In this document: one piece after another, positions 9,212 to 17,318 of the stretch
How positions within the stretch are numbered: position 1 is the stretch's first letter
Layout: each line of letters opens with the position of its first letter
From: Pelagibacteraceae bacterium AG-349-O05
Lineage (GTDB): Bacteria > Pseudomonadota > Alphaproteobacteria > Pelagibacterales > Pelagibacteraceae
Direction of reading: 5' to 3'
Length of the DNA stretch: 64,000 bases
NCBI GenBank assembly: GCA_003281005.1
Contig: QCDE01000004.1
Location: 18,054 to 82,053 of the forward strand
Notes under the pieces: generated by a model
What the model saw: only the letters and a program-made list of their open reading frames with translations
What the model was told of the DNA's origin: nothing
Database searches by the model: none
Translations under genes and position numbers: made by a program

Positions 9212-10342
9212 TTAATTTTGATTTATTAATTTTTGATACATTTCTTGGTCAGTATCTCCCTCACAACCAAAAACTAAAACATTTGATTTTTCATTGAGGT
9301 CTAATTTTTCTTTAATTGCTTGATCCTCACAACTTGTTATCAAACTGATTACACCAGGAGCTGAATTTTCTCCTGCAATTATTTTATCATTACTAAAGCT
9401 TGAATTTCCAAGTAATTTCATAGTTTTTGCAATATCATCATCTGGTAAACTTATACAATGTTTAACTGAATTTTTGAGTATTTCCCATGGGACCAATGAT
9501 ACTTCGCCACAAGACATTCCTCCCATTAAACTCTCTCTTTTAATAACTATTTTTTCTATTTTACCAGTTTTTATACTTTCCATTACACACGCAGCACTAT
9601 CTGGTTCAACAACTATAATTGTTGGAATATAGTTTAAATATCTTGCAATACCCGCAACCATAGCAGCAGCCATGCCACCAACGCCAGCCTGTAAAATGAT
9701 ATGAGTTATTTTCTCTTCCAGAATTTGTTTACTTATCTCCTTCATCATTACCGTATAACCTGCCATTGTATACTTAGGTACAATCATATAATCTTTCCAA
9801 GCAACATCTTGAACTATTTGCCAATTATTTTCAGTAGATTGCTTTATGCATTCCATTAAAGATTTTTCATAATTACCTTTTACTTTTACTACATCTGCAC
9901 CAAGTGCAGTCATAGCCTTGCCTCTTGCATCACTTACAAATTCACTAATGAATATTTTACAGCTTAGACCTAATCTTTTAGCCCCCCAGGCAACTGATCT
10001 TCCATGATTGCCAGCAGTAGCTGTTGCCACTACTATATCTTTATTTCCTTCGGTTACTTTTTCTACCGCATAAGCTCCTCCTAAAGCTTTAAAAGATTTT
10101 AAATCAAATCTTTTATTTTCGTCTTTATAAAAAATTTTGTTTAAATTTAATTCTTTTGAAAGTTTGTTTAAAGAAAGTAAGGGAGTAGGAGAATAACCTT
10201 TCCACTCGGAAATACTCTTATAAGCATCATCAATTTCTTTTGAAGTTAGAGAACTTAGAATTTCTTTTTTATTAAATGAGTAATTATTATTGTCTATAAA
10301 TTCTGTGTATTTCCACTGATGACCGTTAGATAATATAGTCAT
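9212..10342 (-). CDS. Diaminopropionate ammonia-lyase-like PLP enzyme
   Basis: 376 residues of fold-type II PLP enzyme. RFDLKSFKALGGAYAVEKV near residues 78-96 holds the lysine that would form the Schiff base, and ATATAGNHGRSVAW is the SGNHG-like phosphate loop with asparagine. The first of these is characteristic of 2,3-diaminopropionate ammonia-lyase (DpaL/YgeX), which yields pyruvate and two ammonium ions; it differs from the threonine dehydratase version. It lies 3 bp after a GlnT/GmaS-type ligase, suggesting a nitrogen-salvage unit. Substrate is inferred; another beta-substituted amino acid is possible. Slightly short for the family (about 400). Confidence 0.78.
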   Translation of the reverse strand: MTILSNGHQWKYTEFIDNNNYSFNKKEILSSLTSKEIDDAYKSISEWKGYSPTPLLSLNKLSKELNLNKIFYKDENKRFDLKSFKALGGAYAVEKVTEGNKDIVVATATAGNHGRSVAWGAKRLGLSCKIFISEFVSDARGKAMTALGADVVKVKGNYEKSLMECIKQSTENNWQIVQDVAWKDYMIVPKYTMAGYTVMMKEISKQILEEKITHIILQAGVGGMAAAMVAGIARYLNYIPTIIVVEPDSAACVMESIKTGKIEKIVIKRESLMGGMSCGEVSLVPWEILKNSVKHCISLPDDDIAKTMKLLGNSSFSNDKIIAGENSAPGVISLITSCEDQAIKEKLDLNEKSNVLVFGCEGDTDQEMYQKLINQN

Positions 10343-10345
10343 GCA

Positions 10346-11671
10346 CTAACAATCTAAAGTATTATCTTTTTCCCACTTTGTAACATCTTTTGTTTTATTA
10401 AAACTATCTTTTGACTTGAATTCATTTATTTCTGAACTTCTTAACTTTATATAACTTTCAATAACATCTTTGCCAAAAGCATCATTCATATCTTTATTAT
10501 TTTTTAATAAATTTAAAGACTGTTCCAGTTCATCAGGTAGCTTAGGTAAATTTGGATATTTGGCGTGGTCCTCATACATGTTACAATCTAAAGGTTTGCC
10601 TGGATCAACTTTGTTTTTTAAACCGTATAGACCAGCCGCTAAAACACCTGCTTGTAATAAGTAAGGATTAGCTGAACCATCCATTAATCTTAACTCAAAT
10701 CTTCCAGGATCTGGGATTCTTATCATGTGTGTTCGATTATTGCCTGTGTAGGAAATACTACTCGGTGACCATGAAGCTCCAGATTTTGTAGGTGGTGCAT
10801 TTATTCTTCTGTAACTATTGATTGTTGGGTTAAAAAATGCAGACAAAGATGAAGCATTTTTAATCACTCCACCTAAAAAATTATAGGCCATTTTACTTAA
10901 ACCAAGTTTGTCTTTATTGTCTAAGAATTTATTTTTAGCACCTTGCCAAACTGATACATGAGCATGACAACCATTGCCTGTTAAATTTCCAAATGGTTTA
11001 GGCATAAATGTTGCTCTTAATCCGTGCTTTTCAGCAATTGTTTTTACCATAAATTTAAAAAAGGTATGTCTATCGGCTGTTTTTAGGCAATCTGAATAAT
11101 CCCAATTCATTTCAAATTGTCCGTTAGCATCCTCATGATCGTTTTGATACGGGCCCCATCCCATTTCAATCATGCAATCACAAATTTCTTTAATTAAATC
11201 ATACCTTCTCATTAACGCTGATTGATCATAACAAGGTTTAGACTGAGTATCTCTTGGATCTGCAATTGAGTTTCCATCAGGTGAAATTAAAAAATATTCA
11301 CACTCAACGCCCGATTTCATTGTTAAATTTTGTTTTTTTAATTTTTTTATTTGATTTTTTAACATCACTCTGGGTGATGCATCTACCGGTTTGCCATTCA
11401 TCCACAAGTCAGATGCTAACCATCCAACTTCTTTATTCCATGGAAGTTGAATTAAACTATCTGGATCAGGAATTCCAAACATGTCTGAGTCAGCAGGTGT
11501 CATATCTAACCATGCTGCAAATCCAGCAAAACCAGCTCCTGCATTTTGCATTTCTTTTATTGCATGAGCAGGTACTAATTTTGATCTTAATACACCAAAT
11601 AAATCTACAAAACTGATTAAAAAATATTTAATTTTTTTTTGCTTAGCAATTTGAAATAAATTTTTAGACAC
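10346..11671 (-). CDS. gmaS: Glutamine-synthetase-family ligase, GlnT/gamma-glutamylmethylamide synthetase type
   Basis: 441 residues, the length of GlnT/GmaS ligases. The N-terminus KYFLISFVDLFGVLRSKLVP, the block GAGFAGFAAWLDMTPADSD, MKSGVECEYFL and NDHEDANGQFEMNW all match the GlnT/GmaS subfamily as I know it. GmaS joins methylamine to glutamate with ATP as the first step of the N-methylglutamate pathway; GlnT proper would use ammonium. The N-methylglutamate-synthase-like genes at 14088-17286 favour GmaS, but another ligase of the same superfamily sits nearer to them at 17319, so the division of labour is unresolved. It is followed after 3 bp by the ammonia-lyase gene. Confidence 0.7.
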   Translation of the reverse strand: MSKNLFQIAKQKKIKYFLISFVDLFGVLRSKLVPAHAIKEMQNAGAGFAGFAAWLDMTPADSDMFGIPDPDSLIQLPWNKEVGWLASDLWMNGKPVDASPRVMLKNQIKKLKKQNLTMKSGVECEYFLISPDGNSIADPRDTQSKPCYDQSALMRRYDLIKEICDCMIEMGWGPYQNDHEDANGQFEMNWDYSDCLKTADRHTFFKFMVKTIAEKHGLRATFMPKPFGNLTGNGCHAHVSVWQGAKNKFLDNKDKLGLSKMAYNFLGGVIKNASSLSAFFNPTINSYRRINAPPTKSGASWSPSSISYTGNNRTHMIRIPDPGRFELRLMDGSANPYLLQAGVLAAGLYGLKNKVDPGKPLDCNMYEDHAKYPNLPKLPDELEQSLNLLKNNKDMNDAFGKDVIESYIKLRSSEINEFKSKDSFNKTKDVTKWEKDNTLDC

Positions 11672-11688
11672 AACTTAAGTTAACACAA

Positions 11689-11841
11689 TTATTTAAAAAA
11701 AGATAAAATTGTTTCTTTATAATAAATTAAATTAACAAGAATAATTACAATTACAGCTAGTATCACTCCATACTTAGCTTTAGGAAATGCTACCCCTCTC
11801 ATTTTAGAAGGTCTTAGTTCTTCGTTATCTTTATTATCCAT
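11689..11841 (-). CDS. Small single-span membrane protein (50 aa)
   Basis: A 50-residue reading frame with ATG complementary to 11839-11841 and TAA at 11689-11691. The first 20 residues are polar and charged (MDNKDNEELRPSK...), followed by a hydrophobic helix YGVILAVIVIILVNLIYY and a short tail. It fills the gap between the terminator of the amtB unit and the GmaS-like gene. The polar-then-membrane pattern is coherent with a real gene, but I recognise no family. It could be expressed by readthrough of the terminator or from a promoter close to it. Confidence 0.55.
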   Translation of the reverse strand: MDNKDNEELRPSKMRGVAFPKAKYGVILAVIVIILVNLIYYKETILSFFK

Positions 11842-11848
11842 ATTTTCT

Positions 11849-11881
11849 AAAAAAAAAGGGCGCCACAATTAAGTAGCGCCC
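11849..11881 (-). terminator. Rho-independent terminator after the amtB unit
   Basis: On the plus strand the arms are GGGCGC at 11858-11863 and GCGCCC at 11876-11881, a perfect 6-bp GC stem with a 12-nt loop. Read on the minus strand it is followed by a run of eight or nine T (complement of 11849-11857). It stands out strongly against the AT-rich background. It ends transcription of amtB and the 76-residue gene. Confidence 0.87.
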
Positions 11882-11896
11882 AAATTTATTTTTTAA

Positions 11897-12127
11897 TTAC
11901 CAATCGGTAATATTGCTTTTATGGTCATTAGCACCATGTCTTTTTCTAGCTAGTCTATCAAGTTCTTCACTCTCAGATTTAGCTGTTAAAACATGCCAAC
12001 CAACCCACAAAATAATAGCAATGATTACCAGTATTCCTTCACTAGATCCAGCACCAGGATAAACAGCACCAGCAACCTCTTCAGCTGGTTTGTTAAGGTG
12101 ATCTATCCAGTTTGTAACTGTAGCCAT
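11897..12127 (-). CDS. Small membrane protein accompanying AmtB (76 aa)
   Basis: 76 residues: a short N-terminal amphipathic part (WIDHLNKPAEEVAGAVYPGA), one membrane helix GILVIIAIILWVGWHVL near residues 30-46, and a charged C-terminus with ESEELDRLARKRHG. A strong ribosome site (AGGAG) precedes the ATG. It lies 13 bp downstream of amtB and upstream of the terminator, so it is in the amtB transcript. No named family recognised. By position it may be an accessory or regulatory subunit of the transporter; that is inference. Confidence 0.75.
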   Translation of the reverse strand: MATVTNWIDHLNKPAEEVAGAVYPGAGSSEGILVIIAIILWVGWHVLTAKSESEELDRLARKRHGANDHKSNITDW

Positions 12128-12140
12128 ATATTACTCTCCT

Positions 12141-13541
12141 TTACCTGGTTGCGGACGCAACTGCTTTTTCGTCCTCTTTAGCAGTCTCCATTATTTCATA
12201 GTCTAGTCCAGCTATCTCAACTTCACGAGGGATTCTTAATTTACCCATACCATGAAGAACTCTAGCTATGACATAGCCCGGTATTAGTCCAAGAACAACG
12301 AACATTATTAATGCACCGATGAATTGACCTAATGGGTTAATTGTAGCATAAGTTGTTCCATCCCACATAGCGCCAACACTGTAACCAGATGATGGGTAAC
12401 CATTTAAGACAAAACCGCAAATTACTAGACCAATAAATCCAGCATATCCATGTACCGCTACTGCACCAACTGCATCATCAATTTTGAACTTACGTTCAAC
12501 CCAGTAATGTAGTTTGTATGAAATAACAACACCGATCATACCGATGATCATTGCTTGAATTGGATGATATAAATCATTTCCAGCTGAAGCACATATGATA
12601 CCTGCTAGTCCACTAGAGTATGTCCAGAAAGGATCACCTTTAGCAATCCAATAACCGGCTAATAATCCTCCTGATAATGACATCAAGAAGTTAAAAGTTA
12701 TACCACTAAGTGTAGTAGGGGTTACGTATATGTTTGTAGCTGTCCAATAACTTATGCCTTCCATCCCATATTCGGGTCCAAGGTCAAAGATTGGTATATT
12801 ACATGCTGCATAAAATCCCCAGAAGCCAGTATAAATTAAAAATAATCCAATTGTTACTAGCCAAGGATTTCTCGGTCCAATGTTTCTTGGTTCACCACTA
12901 GATGAAAACTTACCTATTCTTGGTCCTAAAACAAATAGAACACCTAAAGCAAATCCACCTGCAATAGCATGAATAACTCCTGACGCATAAGCATCATGAT
13001 ATCCTAAAAGTTTTAACATCCATCCATCAAAGTGCCATCCCCAAGCAGCATCGATCGTCCAAAAAACAGATCCAATTGCAATTGCTAAAATTCCAAATGC
13101 AAAAGTCGTAATTCTTTCAATGATTGCTCCAGAAACGATAGAAGCAGCTGTCCAAGAGAAAAGTAAAAAGGCAGCCCAGAAGACACCAGAAATATGGTCT
13201 CCTAAATTGACAGCCATTAAATCACTTGTAGCCGTATACCATGTTGCACTAAATGCTGACTCGTCCGTGATGAGCGCAGTGCTTTCATTCATTATTGATG
13301 GCGCTAATCCAGGTCCTGTTGGAAAAGCCCAGTAAATCCACCAACCAAATAAAAACCATGTTACTGTTACCAATGGTATCAGCATCGTGTTTTTCATAAG
13401 AGTATGTTGATGGTGTTTGTATCGAGAAGCTCCAACTTCATACATACAGAAACCGACGTGAATTAAAAACATCAGTACTACTGTTACCCAATAGTAAAAC
13501 TCTGTAAATATGGTTGTAAGAGCACCTAACTGATCAGTCAT
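12141..13541 (-). CDS. amtB: Ammonium transporter
   Basis: 466 residues with eleven or so membrane helices, typical for Amt/MEP/Rh. Conserved blocks visible are HVGFCMYEVGASRYKH, the pore-region DAAWGWHFDGWMLKLLGYHDAYASGVIHAIAGGFALG (here split over two helices and including the first pore histidine), and AVAVHGYAGFIGL with the second. AmtB takes up ammonium across the inner membrane. It probably has its own promoter in the 124-bp gap at 13542-13665, because a hairpin there separates it from the upstream Mgs-like operon. A GGAGAGAG ribosome site precedes the ATG. No GlnK gene is adjacent. Confidence 0.95.
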   Translation of the reverse strand: MTDQLGALTTIFTEFYYWVTVVLMFLIHVGFCMYEVGASRYKHHQHTLMKNTMLIPLVTVTWFLFGWWIYWAFPTGPGLAPSIMNESTALITDESAFSATWYTATSDLMAVNLGDHISGVFWAAFLLFSWTAASIVSGAIIERITTFAFGILAIAIGSVFWTIDAAWGWHFDGWMLKLLGYHDAYASGVIHAIAGGFALGVLFVLGPRIGKFSSSGEPRNIGPRNPWLVTIGLFLIYTGFWGFYAACNIPIFDLGPEYGMEGISYWTATNIYVTPTTLSGITFNFLMSLSGGLLAGYWIAKGDPFWTYSSGLAGIICASAGNDLYHPIQAMIIGMIGVVISYKLHYWVERKFKIDDAVGAVAVHGYAGFIGLVICGFVLNGYPSSGYSVGAMWDGTTYATINPLGQFIGALIMFVVLGLIPGYVIARVLHGMGKLRIPREVEIAGLDYEIMETAKEDEKAVASATR

Positions 13542-13610
13542 ATTCTCTCTCCATATTAGTTTACGGAAGCCTATTAAATTTTATGATTCGATACAAATAT
13601 AAAAACCTTT

Positions 13611-13638
13611 AAAAACCTAGCTTGTGCACAAGGTTTTT
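13611..13638 (-). terminator. Hairpin between the Mgs-like operon and amtB
   Basis: Plus-strand arms are AAAAACCT at 13611-13618 and AGGTTTTT at 13631-13638, enclosing a loop that itself contains the palindrome TTGTGCACAA (overlapping the right arm). On the minus strand the right arm ends in TTTTT, so it can serve as a terminator for the operon ending at 13666. The central palindrome could equally be an operator for amtB. Stem is AT-rich, hence moderate confidence. Confidence 0.45.
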
Positions 13639-13665
13639 AAAAAAAATCAACTTTTAATTGAAATA

Positions 13666-14076
13666 TTAAAATTTTAAGTAAGCTTTTTTCAAATCAACAA
13701 GTGGATGTTTTGGAGACATTTGAAACTTAACCAAAAGTTCTCTTGCAATCATATCTCTATCTTGTTGATTATTGGGTAGTTTAATTGACTTTGGAATTGT
13801 AACCCAACCATTTGCATTTCTGCAGAATACAGCAGGTCTATCATCTTCATAGCCCATATGGACGTCTTCCAACCAATTTAAATCATCCCACCCCATCGCT
13901 TCTATATATTTCTTAAGAAATGGAGTTAATTTAGAATAGTCAGGTAAAAGATTAACATCGTATCTGTAACCAATAGACTGGCCAATCATTTTTTCTCTGG
14001 CAGTCTCTTTCTTTTTGCCTAACTGACCTTTTATCTCTTTTGTTTTTGCTACTTTTTTATTTTTTTTCTTTGGCAT
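13666..14076 (-). CDS. Conserved small protein of the Mgs-like operon (136 aa)
   Basis: 136 residues, soluble, no signal peptide. The N-terminal 30 residues are lysine-rich (MPKKKNKKVAKTKEIKG) and closely resemble the start of the upstream MgsC-like protein. The remainder (SKLTPFLKKYIEAMGWDDL, EDDRPAVFCRNANGWVTIP) looks like a small globular domain; I recognise no family. It is the last gene of the operon, 11 bp after mgsC. By position it may assist the glutamate-synthase-like complex, for example as a fourth subunit, but no catalytic motif supports this. Confidence 0.75.
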   Translation of the reverse strand: MPKKKNKKVAKTKEIKGQLGKKKETAREKMIGQSIGYRYDVNLLPDYSKLTPFLKKYIEAMGWDDLNWLEDVHMGYEDDRPAVFCRNANGWVTIPKSIKLPNNQQDRDMIARELLVKFQMSPKHPLVDLKKAYLKF

Positions 14077-14087
14077 AATAGTTACCT

Positions 14088-15500
14088 CTATATTTTATGG
14101 TAGTTATCAACACCAACTGTGTAGTTAGTTCCAGCTAATGGAACTTTTGCTAAAGCTGATGCTTCTGATGTTAAAGCAGCTAAATCTTCAGGCTCTAGAG
14201 AGTGGATATTTGTTTTTCCACAAGCTCTTGCTAATAGCTGAGCTTCTAAAGTCATTGAGTGAAGATAATTATAAACTCTTAATGCAGCATCATCAGGGTT
14301 TAATCTTGCTCTTAATTTAGGATCCTGTGTTGCAACACCCACTGGACAACGTCCAGTATGGCAGTGATAACATTCACCTGCTTTTACACCCATTTCTTTT
14401 TCAAAATCAGCTTCTGGGATATCTTTGTTACAGTTTAATGCAATCATAGATCCAGTACCAATAGCGATTGCATCAGCTCCAAGAGCCAAAGCCTTAGCCA
14501 TGTCAGCGCCGTCTCTTACTCCACCAGCATAAATTAATGTTACTTTTCCAGTTTTACCAACATCATCGATTGCTCTTCTAGCTTCTCGAATTGCAGCAAT
14601 ACCTGGAATACCAGTGTTTGCAGCAGCGATATGTGGGCCTGCTCCAGTAGAACCTTCCATTCCATCTAAGTAAATGGAGTCAGGATCACATTTTGCAGCC
14701 ATACGTACATCATCATAAACTTTAGATGCACCTAACTTTAACTGAATTGGCACTTTATTTTTTGTTAACTGTCTTAGTTCCTCTACTTTTAAAGCTAAAT
14801 CGTCTGGTCCTAGCCAGTCAGGGTGTCTCGCTGGAGATCTTTGATCAATACCAGATGGTAACGATCTCATTTCAGCAACTTGGTCAGTAACTTTTTGACC
14901 CATTAAGTGTCCGCCCATTCCAACTTTTTGACCTTGTCCAATAAATACTTCAATCCCATCTGCTAATTGTGCATGATGTGGATTAAAACCATATCTTGAT
15001 TGAATACATTGGTAATACCATTTTTCAGAGTATCTTCTTTCATCAGGTATCATTCCACCTTCACCTGAACATGTAGCACTCCCAGCCATAGTTGCTCCTC
15101 TTGCTAAAGCAGTTTTTGCTTCATAAGAAAGCGCACCGAAACTCATTCCTGTAATATAAACTGGAATATCTAACTCAATTGGATTTTCACATCTTGGTCC
15201 AATAACAGTTTTCGTTTCACATTTTTCTCTGTAACCTTCGATTACAAATCTAGTTAGTGTTCCAGGTAAGAAAACTAAATCATCAAAAGTAGGAATTTTT
15301 TTCATCAATGCCATTCCTCGCATTCTGTATCTTCCTAATTGAGATTTAATATGAATATCGTCTATTACTTCAGGTGTGAAGATAGCGTTATGACCTAATA
15401 AACTTTTATTTCTTTTACCTTCTTCATGTACATGGACATCAGCTTTTCCACCAACACCTTTTCCATTTTTTTTAACTTTTTTAGGTTTTTTCTTAGGCAT
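14088..15500 (-). CDS. mgsC: FMN-binding glutamate-synthase-like subunit, N-methylglutamate synthase MgsC-like
   Basis: 470 residues matching the FMN-binding central domain of GltB as a stand-alone subunit. PVYITGMSFGALSYEAKTAL, the flavin/2-oxoglutarate region EGGMIPDERR, the GGVRDGADMAKALALGADA phosphate loop and the cysteines of CYHCHTGRCPVG near residue 385 (3Fe-4S-type) are visible. In the N-methylglutamate pathway MgsABC moves the methylamine nitrogen onto a carbon skeleton to give N-methylglutamate; rhizobial GlxD is the same type. It overlaps mgsB by one base. The first 35 residues are an unusual lysine-rich leader. The substrate (methylamide or glutamine) is inferred from context. 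Confidence 0.75.
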   Translation of the reverse strand: MPKKKPKKVKKNGKGVGGKADVHVHEEGKRNKSLLGHNAIFTPEVIDDIHIKSQLGRYRMRGMALMKKIPTFDDLVFLPGTLTRFVIEGYREKCETKTVIGPRCENPIELDIPVYITGMSFGALSYEAKTALARGATMAGSATCSGEGGMIPDERRYSEKWYYQCIQSRYGFNPHHAQLADGIEVFIGQGQKVGMGGHLMGQKVTDQVAEMRSLPSGIDQRSPARHPDWLGPDDLALKVEELRQLTKNKVPIQLKLGASKVYDDVRMAAKCDPDSIYLDGMEGSTGAGPHIAAANTGIPGIAAIREARRAIDDVGKTGKVTLIYAGGVRDGADMAKALALGADAIAIGTGSMIALNCNKDIPEADFEKEMGVKAGECYHCHTGRCPVGVATQDPKLRARLNPDDAALRVYNYLHSMTLEAQLLARACGKTNIHSLEPEDLAALTSEASALAKVPLAGTNYTVGVDNYHKI

Positions 15501-16354
15501 TATATTGCTCCCTTCTTCTCTGTAGGTTCCAAATTATCATAATTCCAAAGTTTTTTACCTGCTACAATTTTTTTCATTTTACTTACATCAAAATTTTCAC
15601 CGATTTCAGCAACTTTTAATTTTCTTTTAAGCCAGTCTTGGTCACTAGATGTTAATTCTGAATCTACAGCATCACTACCATAAGAACCAATTTCTCCACC
15701 TACGAAAATTGTCCCATCATACATAGAGTCACCCAGGTTAATTCCAACGTTTCCAAGGATAATTATTCTTCCTCTTTGCATCATAAAACCTGTGAATGCA
15801 CCCGCATCTCCACCAATAATGATAGTTCCACCTTTCATGTCAATACCAGTTCTGGCACCAACGCTACCTTTACAAATTAAATCTCCACCTCTAATTGCCG
15901 CACCAAAACAAGATCCAGCATTTTTTTCGATTACTACTTTACCAGCCATTAGGTTTTCTGCACATGACCATCCAACTCTTCCATTAATTCTGACTATTGG
16001 ACCATCGCATGAACCCATACCAAAGTACCCTAAACTTCCTTCAAAAATTAAATTCAGTTTATTTAAAATACCAACTCCAAGACTGTGTTTACCCTGAGGG
16101 TTTTTAATAACTATTGTTCCATACCCTTGACTCATTAAGTTATCAATTTCTTTGTTTGCTTCAGGAGCTGTCATATCTTTAACATCAATCTCGGTTCTTT
16201 TATTAAAATCTACATCGTGTGTACCAAAGTAATAAAAGTTTTCTGCCTCATCAGGATTAAAGAATTTTTGTTGAGTTCTTCCTGTTAATACCTCTGTATG
16301 CATACCCATTGATTGGGCTTTTGATTTTTTTGAAACAGTTTTTAAATTTGCCAT
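15500..16354 (-). CDS. mgsB: GltB C-terminal-domain-like subunit, MgsB-like
   Basis: 284 residues with the right-handed beta-helix of GltB domain 3/FmdC, seen as repeated glycine turns: GRVGWSCAENLMAGKVVIEK, GGDLICKGSVGARTGIDMKGG, GGDAGAFTGFMMQRGR. This is the GXGXG pattern that structurally couples amidotransferase and synthase sites. As a separate gene between amidotransferase and FMN subunits it matches MgsB or GlxC. It overlaps mgsA by 13 bp and mgsC by 1 bp, so the three are translationally coupled. It has about 90 residues in front of the repeats. Confidence 0.75.
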   Translation of the reverse strand: MANLKTVSKKSKAQSMGMHTEVLTGRTQQKFFNPDEAENFYYFGTHDVDFNKRTEIDVKDMTAPEANKEIDNLMSQGYGTIVIKNPQGKHSLGVGILNKLNLIFEGSLGYFGMGSCDGPIVRINGRVGWSCAENLMAGKVVIEKNAGSCFGAAIRGGDLICKGSVGARTGIDMKGGTIIIGGDAGAFTGFMMQRGRIIILGNVGINLGDSMYDGTIFVGGEIGSYGSDAVDSELTSSDQDWLKRKLKVAEIGENFDVSKMKKIVAGKKLWNYDNLEPTEKKGAI

Positions 16355-17286
16355 ACTTTAACCTCCCCATCAAATGGATCATATGTATCAATTTCTTGTG
16401 GTAATACAGATCTAATCGCAATTTCTTCAGATCCCATAGCCACTAAATCATCTGACTCATATAAAACTAAAGGTTTTGCAGCCATTGTATCTTTTGCCAT
16501 TCCTAAAGAGTCTTTTGTTGCTACAAAGTAAGTAAAAACACCATCTAAACCTGTTAAAGATGCTTTCATTCCTTCTTCTAAAGTTGCTCCATCTCTCATT
16601 TTTTCAGCAAGGTAAACTGCAATTAATTCTGAGTCACACTCAGACATAAATCTCATACCTTTGTTTTCTAAAACTCTTCTGTTATTCCAATAATTGGTTA
16701 ACTGTCCGTTATGAACTACTGATACATCGCTAAAAGGATATCCCCAGAATGGGTGAGCAGACTTTATATCTACACCAGATTCCGTTGCCATTCTAGCATG
16801 ACCAATAGCATGCGTACCCACTACTTTGTCTAAACTATATCTATCGCAAACCATTTTGGCGTTTCCAAGGTCTTTAATAACTTCTAAAGATTTACCCATA
16901 GAAAGAATTTCTACACCAGGAATACTTTCTATACGCTGTGAAAATTCTAAAAGGTCTTTAACATTATAATCAATTTCATATCTTAAAGAATAGGGAAGAG
17001 TTCTCTCCTCTTTAACTATTTTAGCTCCCATCTCAGCCAGAGTTTCATCTACAATTTTTTTTCTTTCATCGTAAACAGAAACATCTTCCATAACTGATGA
17101 ACTACCTTCTCCTACGTTTTCTCCAACTTTAAAACGCATAATGAAATTTTTTCCATCTGTATCTCCATATAAAGCGTAACCTGTAGAGTCTTCTCCTCTA
17201 TGTTTTAACGCTTGGAGCATCCCTTGTAGTTCGCTTCCAACATTTGAAGATTTCCCTCTATGAATTAAACCTGCTATTCCACACAT
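16342..17286 (-). CDS. mgsA: Class II glutamine amidotransferase subunit, MgsA-like
   Basis: 314 residues beginning MCGIAGLIHRGK, so Cys2 becomes the N-terminal nucleophile of a class II (Ntn) amidotransferase. HRGEDSTGYAL, HARMATESGVDIKSAHPF and VVHNGQLTNYWNNR are the conserved glutamine-binding motifs. Together with the next two genes it reconstructs GltB as three polypeptides, the MgsABC or GlxBCD layout. It would hydrolyse gamma-glutamylmethylamide or glutamine and deliver amine to the FMN subunit. Located 32 bp downstream of a glutamine-synthetase-like ligase. Confidence 0.78.
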   Translation of the reverse strand: MCGIAGLIHRGKSSNVGSELQGMLQALKHRGEDSTGYALYGDTDGKNFIMRFKVGENVGEGSSSVMEDVSVYDERKKIVDETLAEMGAKIVKEERTLPYSLRYEIDYNVKDLLEFSQRIESIPGVEILSMGKSLEVIKDLGNAKMVCDRYSLDKVVGTHAIGHARMATESGVDIKSAHPFWGYPFSDVSVVHNGQLTNYWNNRRVLENKGMRFMSECDSELIAVYLAEKMRDGATLEEGMKASLTGLDGVFTYFVATKDSLGMAKDTMAAKPLVLYESDDLVAMGSEEIAIRSVLPQEIDTYDPFDGEVKVWQI

Positions 17287-17318
17287 ATATTTATACCCTT
17301 TCTATCTATTTCTGTGAC

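Noticed and set aside
11254..11616. 120-codon plus-strand frame opposite the GmaS-like gene
   Set aside because: Leu/Gln-rich shadow of a well-supported minus-strand enzyme.
15792..16097. 101-codon plus-strand reading frame
   Set aside because: Lies entirely inside the minus-strand mgsB-like gene; proline/serine-rich translation with no domain. It is a mirror of the real gene's codon use.
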